Shown: piece by piece, positions 1 through 6,852 of the stretch
Numbering within the stretch: position 1 is the stretch's first letter
Layout: the number at the start of each line of letters is the position of its first letter
Origin: Pseudomonadota bacterium
GTDB taxonomy: Bacteria > Pseudomonadota > Gammaproteobacteria > Burkholderiales > Burkholderiaceae
DNA: 13,388 bases
Reading direction: 5' to 3'
Assembly (NCBI GenBank): GCA_021783435.1
Contig: JAJXUC010000106.1
Coordinates: 1-13,388, forward strand
The notes under the pieces: model-generated
Seen by the model: only the letters and a program-made list of their open reading frames with translations
What the model was told of the DNA's origin: nothing
Databases searched by the model: none
Made by a program: the position numbers and the translations under genes

Positions 1-601
1 TGGACTGCGCCACGGCGCTGATCCGGCCCGCGGCCAGATCAGCGAAGGCGTCCTGGATGCTGACGTAGCCCTTGATCTCCTTGGCCCCGGGCTTGCCTTC
101 CTTCTTCAACTCGTCGTTGTAGATCTCGAGCACCTTCATCATGCCCGACCCGGCCTCGGACCCCACGGCCTTGCCGCTGATGTCCTCCGGTGTCTTGATC
201 GACATGTCGCCTGCGCGCACCAGAAGGCCGACAGTTGCATCGGCGAGCGGTTGGGTGAAGTGGAACTTCTCCACGCGCTCCTGGGTTTCGATCACGGCCG
301 TGACCACAATGTCGAATTTCTTCGCCGCCAGGCCGGGCAGGATGCTTTCCCACGGCACGTTCATCTGGTCGACCTTCACGCCCGGCAGGCCGGCCATGAT
401 GTCGTGCATGACGTCCTCGTCATAGCCAACGATTTTCCCGTCCTTGACGAACTCGAACGGCGGAAAGGCGGCTTCCGTGCCGATCACGATTTCCTTTTTC
501 GCCTTGATGTCGGAAAGAAGATCGGCGGATGCCGTCTGAGCCACGAAGGAGGTGGCGACGGCGGCGAGCATCCCGGTGAGCAGAAGCATCTTCGGTTTCA
601 T
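1..601 (-). CDS. Polar amino acid ABC transporter substrate-binding protein, 3' end missing
   Basis: Periplasmic binding protein of the SBP_bac_3 family, which captures amino acids or similar small polar solutes for an ABC importer. The start is the ATG at 599-601 and 200 codons are visible before the left edge; family members are usually about 250-280 residues, so the C-terminus and probably the permease genes lie outside. Residues 1-26 form a signal peptide (MKPKMLLLTG, then a hydrophobic stretch ending TASA) with likely cleavage before DLLSDIKAKK. The mature part shows the family pattern: IVIGTEAAFPPFEF, then GYDEDVMHDIM, then PGLAAKKFDIVVTAV and TQERVEKFHFTQPL, followed by a KAVGSEAGSG segment. 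A GGGA ribosome-binding sequence lies about 10 bases upstream of the ATG. The gene diverges from the hpx operon and has its own sigma-54 promoter match about 195 bases upstream, suggesting induction under nitrogen limitation. The exact ligand is unknown. Confidence 0.9.
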   Translation of the reverse strand, partial: MKPKMLLLTGMLAAVATSFVAQTASADLLSDIKAKKEIVIGTEAAFPPFEFVKDGKIVGYDEDVMHDIMAGLPGVKVDQMNVPWESILPGLAAKKFDIVVTAVIETQERVEKFHFTQPLADATVGLLVRAGDMSIKTPEDISGKAVGSEAGSGMMKVLEIYNDELKKEGKPGAKEIKGYVSIQDAFADLAAGRISAVAQS

Positions 602-794
602 GTTTGAGTCCCTTTGCTGTGTCGCGATATGGAAAGAAATGTGAAGCTCATCCAACAGGGGGAGAGTTTCCCCGCCTGCGCCGGAGACTCTTCTCTTGTT
701 CCCTTTGCCATCCTGGACTTCCTTGACTTTGACGCCCCAGGTCTGCGCCCATCCAGACCGAGCACGCACTGGCCATCTTGTGCACAAGAACTCA

Positions 795-810
795 TGCAAG
801 AGACATGCCA
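795..810 (-). promoter_or_regulatory. Sigma-54 (-24/-12) promoter for the amino acid binding-protein gene
   Basis: Read on the minus strand the sequence is TGGCAT-GTCTC-TTGCA, against the sigma-54 consensus TGGCAC-N5-TTGCA. The only mismatch is the last base of the -24 block, and the invariant GG and GC are exactly 10 bases apart. Transcription would start near 785 and run into the gene starting at 601. Sigma-54 promoters need an enhancer-binding activator such as NtrC. The match is by eye; no transcript data are available. Confidence 0.7.
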
Positions 811-941
811 ATGAACCCGCGCGCGCTCCAAACCATGTACAGCCACCGACTCAGGCCCGCATTTGGAAAGGTGTGGTGCGACGCATTCGCCGTACCAGCA
901 GCAACACCCGGGTCGCGTCGCCCAGCAAATTTCGGTGCGAT

Positions 942-957
942 TGGCATATCCCTTGCA
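942..957 (+). promoter_or_regulatory. Sigma-54 (-24/-12) promoter for the hpx/atzE operon
   Basis: The sequence TGGCAT-ATCCC-TTGCA matches the sigma-54 consensus with one mismatch and canonical 10-base spacing between GG (943-944) and GC (955-956). The predicted start is near 967, leaving a leader of about 200 bases before the first gene at 1165. It has the same -24 and -12 words as the divergent promoter at 795-810, which suggests both respond to the same activator. Confidence 0.7.
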
Positions 958-963
958 TATCAT

Positions 964-998
964 GTTGCATACAAGCTTAGACACCGCCGCGATGCAAC
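964..998. repeat. Inverted repeat at the predicted transcript start
   Basis: GTTGCAT at 964-970 is the exact reverse complement of ATGCAAC at 992-998, separated by 21 bases. The word TTGCATA also occurs as a direct repeat at 953-959 and 965-971, 12 bases apart, the first copy forming the -12 promoter element. The near-palindrome TTGCATACAA (965-974) resembles the TTG-N4-CAA type sites used by some FCD-family GntR regulators and would straddle the transcript start. An operator for the GntR protein encoded at 3218-3967 is one reading; a hairpin at the 5' end of the mRNA is another. Confidence 0.4.
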
Positions 999-1164
999 CT
1001 CAGCCCCACCGCCCCACTGCTGCAGGCCCCCGCAACAGCATCCCGGCAGACATGTGGCATGGCTGCGTTGGGTGTCCCACACGGTTCCAGTGCACGGGGC
1101 ACCGCTGCGGTGCCTCACGCACCAAGCACGCCACATCCCCCCCATCCCGTTCTTGAGGTCCGCC

Positions 1165-1374
1165 ATGCACGACGCCACTTCACCTCCTTCTGCTAACACC
1201 CCTACGTCCGTCGAGACGGTCCGATGCGCCGCCGCGCGGCTCGCTCTCCCACTCACGGACGACGCCTTGCAACGTGTGACCACCCAATGGGCGCGCCTGC
1301 AAACCATGGCTTCCGTGCTGGCGGAGGAGCCCCTGAGTCCTGCCGACGAACCCGCGCCGATCTTCACACCCTAA
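1165..1374 (+). CDS. hpxX: HpxX/AtzG-like (DUF4089) small subunit of an amidohydrolase
   Basis: A 69-residue protein related to GatC. Known relatives are AtzG, which forms a complex with the AtzE amidase, and HpxX of oxalurate catabolism. The sequence shows the family layout: a variable Thr/Ser/Pro-rich first 15 residues, two helical segments (about 16-27 and 32-54, with LTDDALQRVTTQW and LQTMASVLAEE), then a loop with an acidic stretch and the typical C-terminus PADEPAPIFTP. Its role would be structural: holding and stabilising the amidase encoded 52 bases downstream. The ATG at 1165 is preceded by a good GAGG ribosome-binding sequence. It is the first gene of a four-gene operon. Assignment rests on the size, the PAPIFxP end and the neighbour; the symbol follows the oxalurate family name. 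Confidence 0.82.
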   Translation: MHDATSPPSANTPTSVETVRCAAARLALPLTDDALQRVTTQWARLQTMASVLAEEPLSPADEPAPIFTP

Positions 1375-1426
1375 GCAAGCGCTGGACCTCGGCAACCCAA
1401 CAACTTTGACGGCCAGACTCCCTTCC

Positions 1427-2806
1427 ATGACAACGCTCGATTCGCCCATCCCGCTGCAAGCCGCAGGTACGCTGGCGCGGGCCATCGCCGCGGGGCACTT
1501 CTCGGCACTGGACGTCACCGAACAGGCACTTGCACGCATCGCCGCGCTCGACGGCCGCATCAACGCCTTCACGGCCATCACCGCGCAGCGCGCCCGCGAC
1601 GAGGCGTGCCGCATCGACGCCCTGCGCGCGCAGGGCACTCCGCTGCCTCCGCTGGCCGGCGTACCCTACGCGGTGAAGAACCTGTTCGACATCGCCGGTC
1701 TGACCACCCTCGCCGGCTCGAAGCTGCTCGCCGCGCAGCCCCCTGCCGCACACGACGCTGTGCTGGTGCAGCGCATGCAGGCGGCTGGTGCCGTGCTGGT
1801 CGGCGCGCTGAACATGGACGAATTCGCCTACGGCTTCACAACGGAAAACAGCCATCACGGCCCGACACGCAACCCGCACGATCCGACGCGCAGCGCCGGC
1901 GGTTCCTCGGGAGGAAGCGCCGGCGCTGTCGCCGCAGGCATGGTGCCCCTCACGCTCGGATCGGACACCAACGGTTCGATCCGCGTGCCGTCCTCCCTGT
2001 GCGGCATCTTCGGCATCAAGCCCACGTTCGGCCGGCTGTCTCGCCACGGCAGCTACCCCTTCGTCTACAACCTCGATCATCTCGGCGCCTTCGCCCGTAG
2101 CGCGGACGATCTGGCCCTGTGCTACGAGGCGCTCCGCTCGGGAGAACCGGCGCGTCCCGTTGCCGCGCCGGCGCTACCGGACGCACCCTTGCGCGTCGGC
2201 CTGCTCGGTGGTTATTTCCACGACCATGCCGGGCCCCAGGCGCGGCAGGCTGCGCACATGGCCGCCGATGCCCTCGGCGCGCAGGGCGAGGTGAATTGGA
2301 TTGGCGTGGACGCCGCGCGCTCAGCAGCTTTCCTCATCACGGCCGCCGAGGGCGGGCAACTGCACCTGGACCATCTGCGCGCCGAGTACGACCAGATGGA
2401 ACCCCTGTCACGCGACCGCCTCGCCGCGGGGGCCATGATCCCCGCGGCCTGGTACCTGCAGGCCCAGCGCGTGCGTGCGCGCTTTCACGCGCGCGCGATG
2501 GATCTCTTCGCCCGCTACGACCTGCTCGTCGCCGCGGCGACCCCGGTGCCGGCCCAGCCCTTGGGCAGCGAAAGCTTTGAACTCGACGGCCATACCCTCC
2601 CCACACGCGCCAATATGGGGCTGCTCACCCAGCCCATCTCCTGCATCGGCCTGCCTGTGGTCGCCGCGCCGATCCGGCATGCGCAGGATGCCCTACCGCT
2701 CGGCGTGCAGCTCATCGCCCCGCCCTGGCGCGAGGACATCGCCTTGCGCGCCGCACGAATGCTGGAAGCCGAAGGCGTGGCGGTCGCCACCCCCGTTCCC
2801 GTCTGA
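1427..2806 (+). CDS. atzE: AtzE/HpxY-family amidohydrolase (amidase signature)
   Basis: A 459-residue amidase-signature hydrolase that cleaves a C-N amide bond. Characterised relatives act on 1-carboxybiuret (AtzE) or belong to the oxalurate cluster (HpxY). The Ser-cisSer-Lys triad is intact: Lys84 in [11 protein letters not shown], Ser160 in the Gly/Ser-rich loop [10 protein letters not shown], and nucleophile Ser184 in [12 protein letters not shown], with the usual 24-residue gap between the serines. The DTNG variant, where many amidases have DTGG, is a mark of the AtzE branch as I know it. The start chosen is ATG 1427, giving [11 protein letters not shown]; a TTG 21 bases upstream in frame is possible but less likely. 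It follows the GatC-like partner gene and precedes an HpxZ/AtzH gene by 16 bases, the same trio as in hpxXYZ and atzGEH. The substrate is not determined by the sequence; oxalurate, 1-carboxybiuret or another small ureide are candidates. Confidence 0.9.
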   Translation: MTTLDSPIPLQAAGTLARAIAAGHFSALDVTEQALARIAALDGRINAFTAITAQRARDEACRIDALRAQGTPLPPLAGVPYAVKNLFDIAGLTTLAGSKLLAAQPPAAHDAVLVQRMQAAGAVLVGALNMDEFAYGFTTENSHHGPTRNPHDPTRSAGGSSGGSAGAVAAGMVPLTLGSDTNGSIRVPSSLCGIFGIKPTFGRLSRHGSYPFVYNLDHLGAFARSADDLALCYEALRSGEPARPVAAPALPDAPLRVGLLGGYFHDHAGPQARQAAHMAADALGAQGEVNWIGVDAARSAAFLITAAEGGQLHLDHLRAEYDQMEPLSRDRLAAGAMIPAAWYLQAQRVRARFHARAMDLFARYDLLVAAATPVPAQPLGSESFELDGHTLPTRANMGLLTQPISCIGLPVVAAPIRHAQDALPLGVQLIAPPWREDIALRAARMLEAEGVAVATPVPV

Positions 2807-2822
2807 CCACACCCCAACCGCC

Positions 2823-3221
2823 ATGCCCGAGATGACCCCATCTGAGATCAACCTCCCGGACGTCCTCACAGAAGTCGAGGACGTGTTCGCGCGCTACGAA
2901 CAGGCGCTGGTCAGCAACGACGTCGCCAGCCTCGATACCCTGTTCTGGGATTCCCCGCATACCTTGCGCTATGGCGCCACCGAGAACCTTTATGGCTATG
3001 CCGACATCGCCGCCTTCCGCGTGCGGCGACCTTCCGCCGGCCTGGCCCGGCGTATCCAGCGGCGCAGCATCACGACCTTCGGCCGCGACTTTGCCGTGAC
3101 AAACATCGAATTTGAACGCGAAGGCCAAGCGCGCATCGGTCGACAGAGCCAGACCTGGGTGCGTCTCAAGGATGGCTGGCGAGTGGTCGCCGCGCACGTG
3201 AGTTGGATGGATGCCGCATGA
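2823..3221 (+). CDS. hpxZ: HpxZ/AtzH-family protein (DUF3225, SnoaL-like fold)
   Basis: A 132-residue protein of the DUF3225 family, expected to fold as a small alpha+beta cone of the SnoaL/NTF2 type. AtzH, a relative, was described as a decarboxylating amidohydrolase of 1,3-dicarboxyurea that rescues a side product of the cyanuric acid pathway; HpxZ sits in oxalurate clusters. Visible family marks are [20 protein letters not shown] near the N-terminus, [15 protein letters not shown] (about 37-51), [13 protein letters not shown], and the C-terminal [20 protein letters not shown]. The start ATG 2823 is 16 bases after the amidase stop. Its stop codon overlaps the start of the next gene (ATGA at 3218-3221), implying translational coupling. 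It probably handles a labile intermediate or by-product made by the amidase, though this is inferred from family members. Confidence 0.87.
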   Translation: MPEMTPSEINLPDVLTEVEDVFARYEQALVSNDVASLDTLFWDSPHTLRYGATENLYGYADIAAFRVRRPSAGLARRIQRRSITTFGRDFAVTNIEFEREGQARIGRQSQTWVRLKDGWRVVAAHVSWMDAA

Positions 3222-3967
3222 AGGCCGCCGCAGCGCGCACGAACAGCGCCGCGCGCAAAACCAAGGCCGCGCCCAAGCCGGCCTCGCGGGCCCTTGAAAT
3301 CTACGCCCGCCTGCGCGAGGACGTGTTCGAGTTCCGCCTGCTTCCGGGCCAGCGTTTCACCGAGACCGAACTGGCCGAGCTTTATGGAGCTTCGCGCACC
3401 CCGGTGCGCGAAGCCCTGCTGCGACTACAGACGGAGGGCCTGGTGCGAGGCTATTTCCGCAGCGGCTGGGAGGTCGTGCCGATCGACTTCACCCGTTTCG
3501 ACCATCTCTACGAACTGCGCAAACTGATCGAGATCTTCGCCGTGCGCCGCCTGGCGATGAGCGAGCGCTCGGCCGAGCAGCAGCAGCGTATCGACGCGCT
3601 TGCTGCGATCTGGATCATGGACAAGACCAAGCGCCTGGGCGACGCCCGGCGTGTCGCCGCGCTCGATGAAAGCTTCCACACCGTGCTCGTGACGGCGAGC
3701 GGCAATCCGGAAATGGTGCGCGTGCATGCCGAGGTCACCGATCGCATCCGCATCATCCGGCGCCTCGACTTCACCTACGTCAACCGCATCCACGCCACCT
3801 ACGACGAGCACGCCGCCATCGTGCGCGCCATCCAGCGCCACAAGCCCGACCAGGCCGAGATGCTGGTGCGCGTTCACATCGAGCAAAGCCAGGTCGAGAT
3901 TCGCAAGATCACCCTGCACCGGTTGCACAACGTCCGTACGGATTCCGAGCGGAGCACTGCCGTTTAA
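3218..3967 (+). CDS. GntR-family transcriptional regulator, FCD subfamily
   Basis: A 249-residue regulator. A basic Ala/Lys/Arg-rich tail (1-24) precedes a winged helix-turn-helix (about 25-90) with the GntR signature: [20 protein letters not shown], then [20 protein letters not shown] and [10 protein letters not shown]. The FCD effector domain (about 95-235) keeps the metal/ligand set Asp150 and His154 (LDESFH), His198 ([11 protein letters not shown]) and His220 (LVRVHIEQS), so it can probably bind a metal-chelated organic acid. The start at ATG 3218 overlaps the previous stop by four bases; an in-frame ATG at 3203 lies inside the previous gene and is less likely. Located between the amidohydrolase and transporter operons, it likely controls both in response to the substrate or a breakdown product. 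Whether it represses or activates is unknown. Confidence 0.92.
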   Translation: MKAAAARTNSAARKTKAAPKPASRALEIYARLREDVFEFRLLPGQRFTETELAELYGASRTPVREALLRLQTEGLVRGYFRSGWEVVPIDFTRFDHLYELRKLIEIFAVRRLAMSERSAEQQQRIDALAAIWIMDKTKRLGDARRVAALDESFHTVLVTASGNPEMVRVHAEVTDRIRIIRRLDFTYVNRIHATYDEHAAIVRAIQRHKPDQAEMLVRVHIEQSQVEIRKITLHRLHNVRTDSERSTAV

Positions 3968-4047
3968 GGTGCGCGGATTCACGGGCGTCGTGACACGCCT
4001 CGCCGCCCCATGCTCGCGCCGTTGCAAACAGGCAGCGGCATCGCGTC

Positions 4048-4063
4048 TGGCACGCATATTGCG
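4048..4063 (+). promoter_or_regulatory. Sigma-54 (-24/-12) promoter for the NitT/TauT transporter operon
   Basis: TGGCAC-GCATA-TTGCG has a perfect -24 block and TTGC -12 block, with exact 10-base spacing between GG (4049-4050) and GC (4061-4062). Even the G after TGGCAC fits the extended consensus. Transcription would start near 4073, about 50 bases before the binding-protein ATG at 4123. It is the best of the three sigma-54 matches in the window. Confidence 0.8.
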
Positions 4064-4070
4064 TACATCT

Positions 4071-4080
4071 TCGTACACGA
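4071..4080. promoter_or_regulatory. Candidate GntR operator at the transporter transcript start
   Basis: TCGT-AC-ACGA at 4071-4080 is an inverted repeat centred on the predicted +1 of the sigma-54 promoter, and CGTACA is directly repeated at 4062-4067 and 4072-4077. It shares six of ten positions with TTGCATACAA at 965-974, which lies at the matching place in the hpx promoter. This is a weak, by-eye proposal. Confidence 0.25.
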
Positions 4081-4122
4081 GATACACGCATCGGTCACCC
4101 GTCAACAGCCGCAAAGACACCC

Positions 4123-5133
4123 ATGAACCCGACACACGACAGCGATCGCCACGACGCCAAGACCTCACGCCGCAAGCTGCTGAAAGCCGGCCTTGCCACC
4201 GGCATCGCCGCAGGGTTCCCCGCACTGGCTCGCGCCCAGGACAGCACCATCCGCATCGGCTTCTGGCCCATCGCCGCCGGCATACCGCTTTACAGCGGGG
4301 TTAAGCAAAACGTCTTCAAGCAGGCAGGCCTGCAGGTCGAAGCGGTGAAGTTTGCCAGCCCTCAGCAAATCGTGGAGGCGATGATCACCGGCCGCATCCA
4401 CGGTTCGGCCAACGGTACCGCCTCTGCGGCGCTCGCCCTGGGCGACATCGTCGAACCAGGGCTTTGCAGGATCATCGCGGCCAATCCCGCGAACGCCAAG
4501 CTGGTGCTCGACGAGGTTCTGGTATCGGCCCATGGCGGCTACAAAACCCTGGGCGAACTCAAGGGCAAGCGCATCGGCTGCGGCCCCGGCATTCAAAACG
4601 TCACGCTGGCCAAGATCATTTTCGAGAAGAACGGCTACCCAGACGTCAAGCCGATCGAAATGCCGGTCGGCCAGCATGTCGCGGCCCTGGCGGCGAACCA
4701 GGTGGATGCGGTCTACACCCTCGAACCGACCGGCACCATTGGCCGCCTCAGCGGCACGACACGTACGCTGGAAGTCGGCGTGATCTCCAAGTATGTGCTT
4801 GGCGATCCGATGGCGCCCTGGTACGGCGGCGCAGCCTCGCTGACCTCAAGCTTTCTCAAGGCGCAACCCGAATTGGCCCAGCGCTTCATCCAGGCCTACC
4901 TCAAGGCTATCGACCTCGTCACCACGCAGCCGAAGCTGGTTCGGCCCGATCTGCTGGGCTACACCGCGATCGATGCCAAGCTCGCCGAGGCGGTACCGCT
5001 GCCGGGCTTCACGGCATACAACCAGTTCACGCCCACCGACATCGGCTATTTCCAGAAATTTTTCGATGTGTTCACCGAGCGCAAGATTTTCACGCGCAAG
5101 GTGGACGTCGCGTCCATGCTGTACCGGGCTTGA
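4123..5133 (+). CDS. NitT/TauT-type ABC transporter substrate-binding protein, Tat-exported
   Basis: A 336-residue periplasmic binding protein of the family used for nitrate, taurine, sulfonates, thiamine precursors and other small molecules. The N-terminus carries a twin-arginine signal, SRRKLLKAG at residues 15-23, followed by a weakly hydrophobic stretch ending ARA-QD near residue 39, so it is probably exported folded. The mature domain begins with IRIGFWPIAAGIPLYSG, continues with GLQVEAVKFASPQQIVEAM and GELKGKRIGCGPGIQNVTLA (about 146-165), and has the hinge-like LAANQVDAVYTLEPTG (about 188-203). The C-terminal part is helical with GYTAIDAKLAEAVPLPGF. It is first in an operon with permease and ATPase genes. 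Ligand cannot be assigned; the neighbouring amidohydrolases suggest an amide- or ureide-like nitrogen compound. Confidence 0.9.
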   Translation: MNPTHDSDRHDAKTSRRKLLKAGLATGIAAGFPALARAQDSTIRIGFWPIAAGIPLYSGVKQNVFKQAGLQVEAVKFASPQQIVEAMITGRIHGSANGTASAALALGDIVEPGLCRIIAANPANAKLVLDEVLVSAHGGYKTLGELKGKRIGCGPGIQNVTLAKIIFEKNGYPDVKPIEMPVGQHVAALAANQVDAVYTLEPTGTIGRLSGTTRTLEVGVISKYVLGDPMAPWYGGAASLTSSFLKAQPELAQRFIQAYLKAIDLVTTQPKLVRPDLLGYTAIDAKLAEAVPLPGFTAYNQFTPTDIGYFQKFFDVFTERKIFTRKVDVASMLYRA

Positions 5134-5145
5134 GGCGCGTTCGCA

Positions 5146-5892
5146 ATGCGGCGTTTACTGCCCTTCGGCGGTCCGCTGGCCCTGCTGTTGCTATGGCAGA
5201 TCGCCGTCGCCGCACATTGGGTGAACCCGGTGCTGCTGCCTTCGCCAGAAGCCACCATCGCAACACTTTGGAGCAGTCTGCTCGACGGCACAATGTGGCC
5301 CGACCTCCATGCCACGGTGCAACGGACCTTCTACGCCTTTGTCATCGCCGCCTCCATCGGTGTACCCCTCGGCGTTGCGTTGGGCAGCGCCCCGGCCATC
5401 TATCGCAGCGTCGAGTTCCTCGTCGACTTCTTCCGCTCCACGCCGTCATCCGCGCTGATCCCGCTGTTCATGCTCCTGTTCGGCCTCTCCAACCTCAACA
5501 AGGTGGCCATTTCCGCGTTTTCCGCGCTGCTGCTGATCGTGTTCAACAGCGCCTATGGCGTGATGAACGCGCGCAAGACACGCGTGCTGGCGGTCAAGGT
5601 CATGGGCGTATCGCGCTGGCACGTCTTCAAAGACGTGCTGCTGCTGGAGAGTCTGCCGCAAACCTTTGTCGGCCTGCGCACCGGCGTGAGCATGGCACTG
5701 GTCATCGTCATCGTCGCCGAGATGTTCATCGGCTCGGATACCGGGCTCGGCCAGCGGATCATCAATGCCCAGCAGGTGCTCAACATCAAGGGCATGTATG
5801 CCGCCATCCTGCTCACCGGCATCTTGGGCTATGCGCTCAACTTGCTGTTCTCTTTGGTCGAACGGCGCTTTGTGCACTGGGGCGGCAAATGA
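5146..5892 (+). CDS. NitT/TauT-type ABC transporter permease
   Basis: A 248-residue inner-membrane permease of the BPD_transp_1 (SsuC/TauC-like) class. Hydrophobic segments occur near residues 8-24, 62-80, 102-135, 178-195 and 215-238, consistent with about six membrane helices. The EAA-type cytoplasmic loop that docks on the ATPase lies at about 148-180 (VMGVSRWHVFKDVLLLESLP, then GLRTG), followed by VIVIVAEMFIG. ATG 5146 lies 12 bases after the binding-protein stop. The stop overlaps the ATPase start (ATGA at 5889-5892), implying coupled translation. Its length is typical for the family. Confidence 0.92.
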   Translation: MRRLLPFGGPLALLLLWQIAVAAHWVNPVLLPSPEATIATLWSSLLDGTMWPDLHATVQRTFYAFVIAASIGVPLGVALGSAPAIYRSVEFLVDFFRSTPSSALIPLFMLLFGLSNLNKVAISAFSALLLIVFNSAYGVMNARKTRVLAVKVMGVSRWHVFKDVLLLESLPQTFVGLRTGVSMALVIVIVAEMFIGSDTGLGQRIINAQQVLNIKGMYAAILLTGILGYALNLLFSLVERRFVHWGGK

Positions 5893-6740
5893 ATGCGCTG
5901 GCCAGACTTCTCGCTGGCGGCCGCCCCCACGCCAATAGCGCCTCCTCCGAGCCGCCAGGGCTCACGCGCCTGCCCGCGGCATCGGACACCCATGTCACCA
6001 TTCGCGGCCTGAGCAAGAGCTTCGGCGGGATTCCGCTGTATCGCGGCTTGGATCTGGACATTCCGCACGGCAAAATCATTTCGGTCTTCGGACCGAACGG
6101 CTGCGGCAAATCCACCCTGATCAACATGATCGCCGGCCTGCTTCCGGTCGACGGCGGCGAGATCCTGTTCGACGGCAAGACTCTGCGCGACACAACCATC
6201 GGCTACGTATTTCAGAACTATCGCGAGGCGCTTCTGCCTTGGCTGACGGCGCGTCGCAACATCGAATATCCGCTGCTGCGCCGAGGCATGAAGGCGGAGC
6301 ACGTCAAGGCCCGGGTTGATGGCCTGATCGATGCGTTTGACGTGCGCTTCGATCTCAGCCGCCATCCCTACGAGTTCTCTGGCGGCCAGCAACAGCTGAT
6401 TTCCATCATGCGCGCATTGGCGCCCCGCCCCGAAGTCCTCTTCCTCGATGAACCGTTCTCGGCGCTCGACTACGAGATGACGCTGTTCATCCGCGACAAG
6501 CTGCAGGAGGTGCAGCAGCATGACCGCACCACCATCCTCATCGTTTCGCACGATCTGGAGGATGCGGTGTTCCTCGCCGACCGCATCCTGCTTCTCACGC
6601 GTCGCCCAACCCGTGTCGCCGCAGCACTCGACTTCGAACTTCCTCGTCCGCGCGGCCCGGAATCCATCGCCGACGTACGCTTCATCGACGTCAAATCGAA
6701 AGCACTGGAAATTTTCAGGCGCGAACTGGCCGCCGGATGA
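5889..6740 (+). CDS. NitT/TauT-type ABC transporter ATP-binding protein
   Basis: A 283-residue ABC ATPase energising the importer. All motifs are intact: Walker A GPNGCGKST (68-76), Q-loop Gln109 in YVFQNYREALLPW, signature FSGGQQQ (163-169), Walker B VLFLDEP (183-189), D-loop SALD, and switch His221 in IVSHDLEDA. The chosen ATG at 5889 overlaps the permease stop. This leaves about 35 residues of Ala/Ser/Pro-rich N-terminal extension before the usual beginning of the fold (HVTIRGLSKSF). No later in-frame ATG lies before the domain, so the extension seems real. The C-terminal tail, with the arginine-rich segment LLTRRPTRVA, resembles SsuB/TauB-like proteins. Confidence 0.93.
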   Translation: MNALARLLAGGRPHANSASSEPPGLTRLPAASDTHVTIRGLSKSFGGIPLYRGLDLDIPHGKIISVFGPNGCGKSTLINMIAGLLPVDGGEILFDGKTLRDTTIGYVFQNYREALLPWLTARRNIEYPLLRRGMKAEHVKARVDGLIDAFDVRFDLSRHPYEFSGGQQQLISIMRALAPRPEVLFLDEPFSALDYEMTLFIRDKLQEVQQHDRTTILIVSHDLEDAVFLADRILLLTRRPTRVAAALDFELPRPRGPESIADVRFIDVKSKALEIFRRELAAG

Positions 6741-6754
6741 ATGCGCCAGTTCGC
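6721..6754. repeat. Inverted repeat spanning the ATPase stop codon
   Basis: GCGAACTGGC (6721-6730) and GCCAGTTCGC (6745-6754) are exact reverse complements, giving a 10-bp stem with a 14-base loop that contains the TGA stop. No run of T follows, so it is not a classic intrinsic terminator. It could be an RNA-stabilising or processing hairpin that lowers expression of the hydrolase gene downstream. Confidence 0.6.
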
Positions 6755-6779
6755 CGAACGTGATTGCTGTTTGGCAGAA

Positions 6780-6791
6780 TGCAGCGCTGCA
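6780..6791. repeat. Perfect 12-bp palindrome in the ATPase-hydrolase gap
   Basis: TGCAGCGCTGCA at 6780-6791 is a perfect palindrome in the 112-base gap before the hydrolase gene. It may be a protein-binding site or chance in GC-rich DNA. No good promoter boxes were recognised around it. Confidence 0.35.
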
Positions 6792-6852
6792 AGCCGCTTC
6801 CAAACCACGACAAGCGCCATATCCTCTTCAGAAACCCGAGTGACGCCGAGAT

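Larger units (their letters stand above)
602..1164. other. Divergent intergenic control region
   Basis: This 563-base gap between the divergent binding-protein gene and the hpx operon has no convincing gene; the open frames crossing it lack family-like sequence. It holds two sigma-54 promoter matches pointing away from each other (795-810 minus, 942-957 plus), with 131 bases between them. Given the predicted transcript starts near 785 and 967, both genes would have long leaders of roughly 180-200 bases. Between the promoters are isolated GGTGC-type sequences (875-879, 934-938) and a perfect 9-base palindrome TGCGACGCA at 877-885. No full NtrC dyad of the GCACC-N5-GGTGC form is visible. A GAGG ribosome-binding sequence lies 8-9 bases before the hpxX ATG. 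Confidence 0.6.

Noticed and set aside
778..1164. An in-frame upstream extension of the hpxX gene.
   Set aside because: It would cross the predicted promoter and has no protein-like conservation; ATG 1165 has a good ribosome-binding sequence and gives the family's usual size.
3954..3972. GCAC-N11-GTGC inverted repeat upstream of the transporter promoter as an NtrC site.
   Set aside because: NtrC dyads have about 7 bases between GCAC and GTGC; the spacing here is four bases too long, and it overlaps the end of the gntR gene.
4464..5888. A long plus-strand open frame that runs through the binding-protein and permease genes into the ATPase frame.
   Set aside because: Its translation before 5889 is Arg/Ala/His-rich with no family features, a GC-rich shadow; the motif-bearing ATPase begins at 5889.
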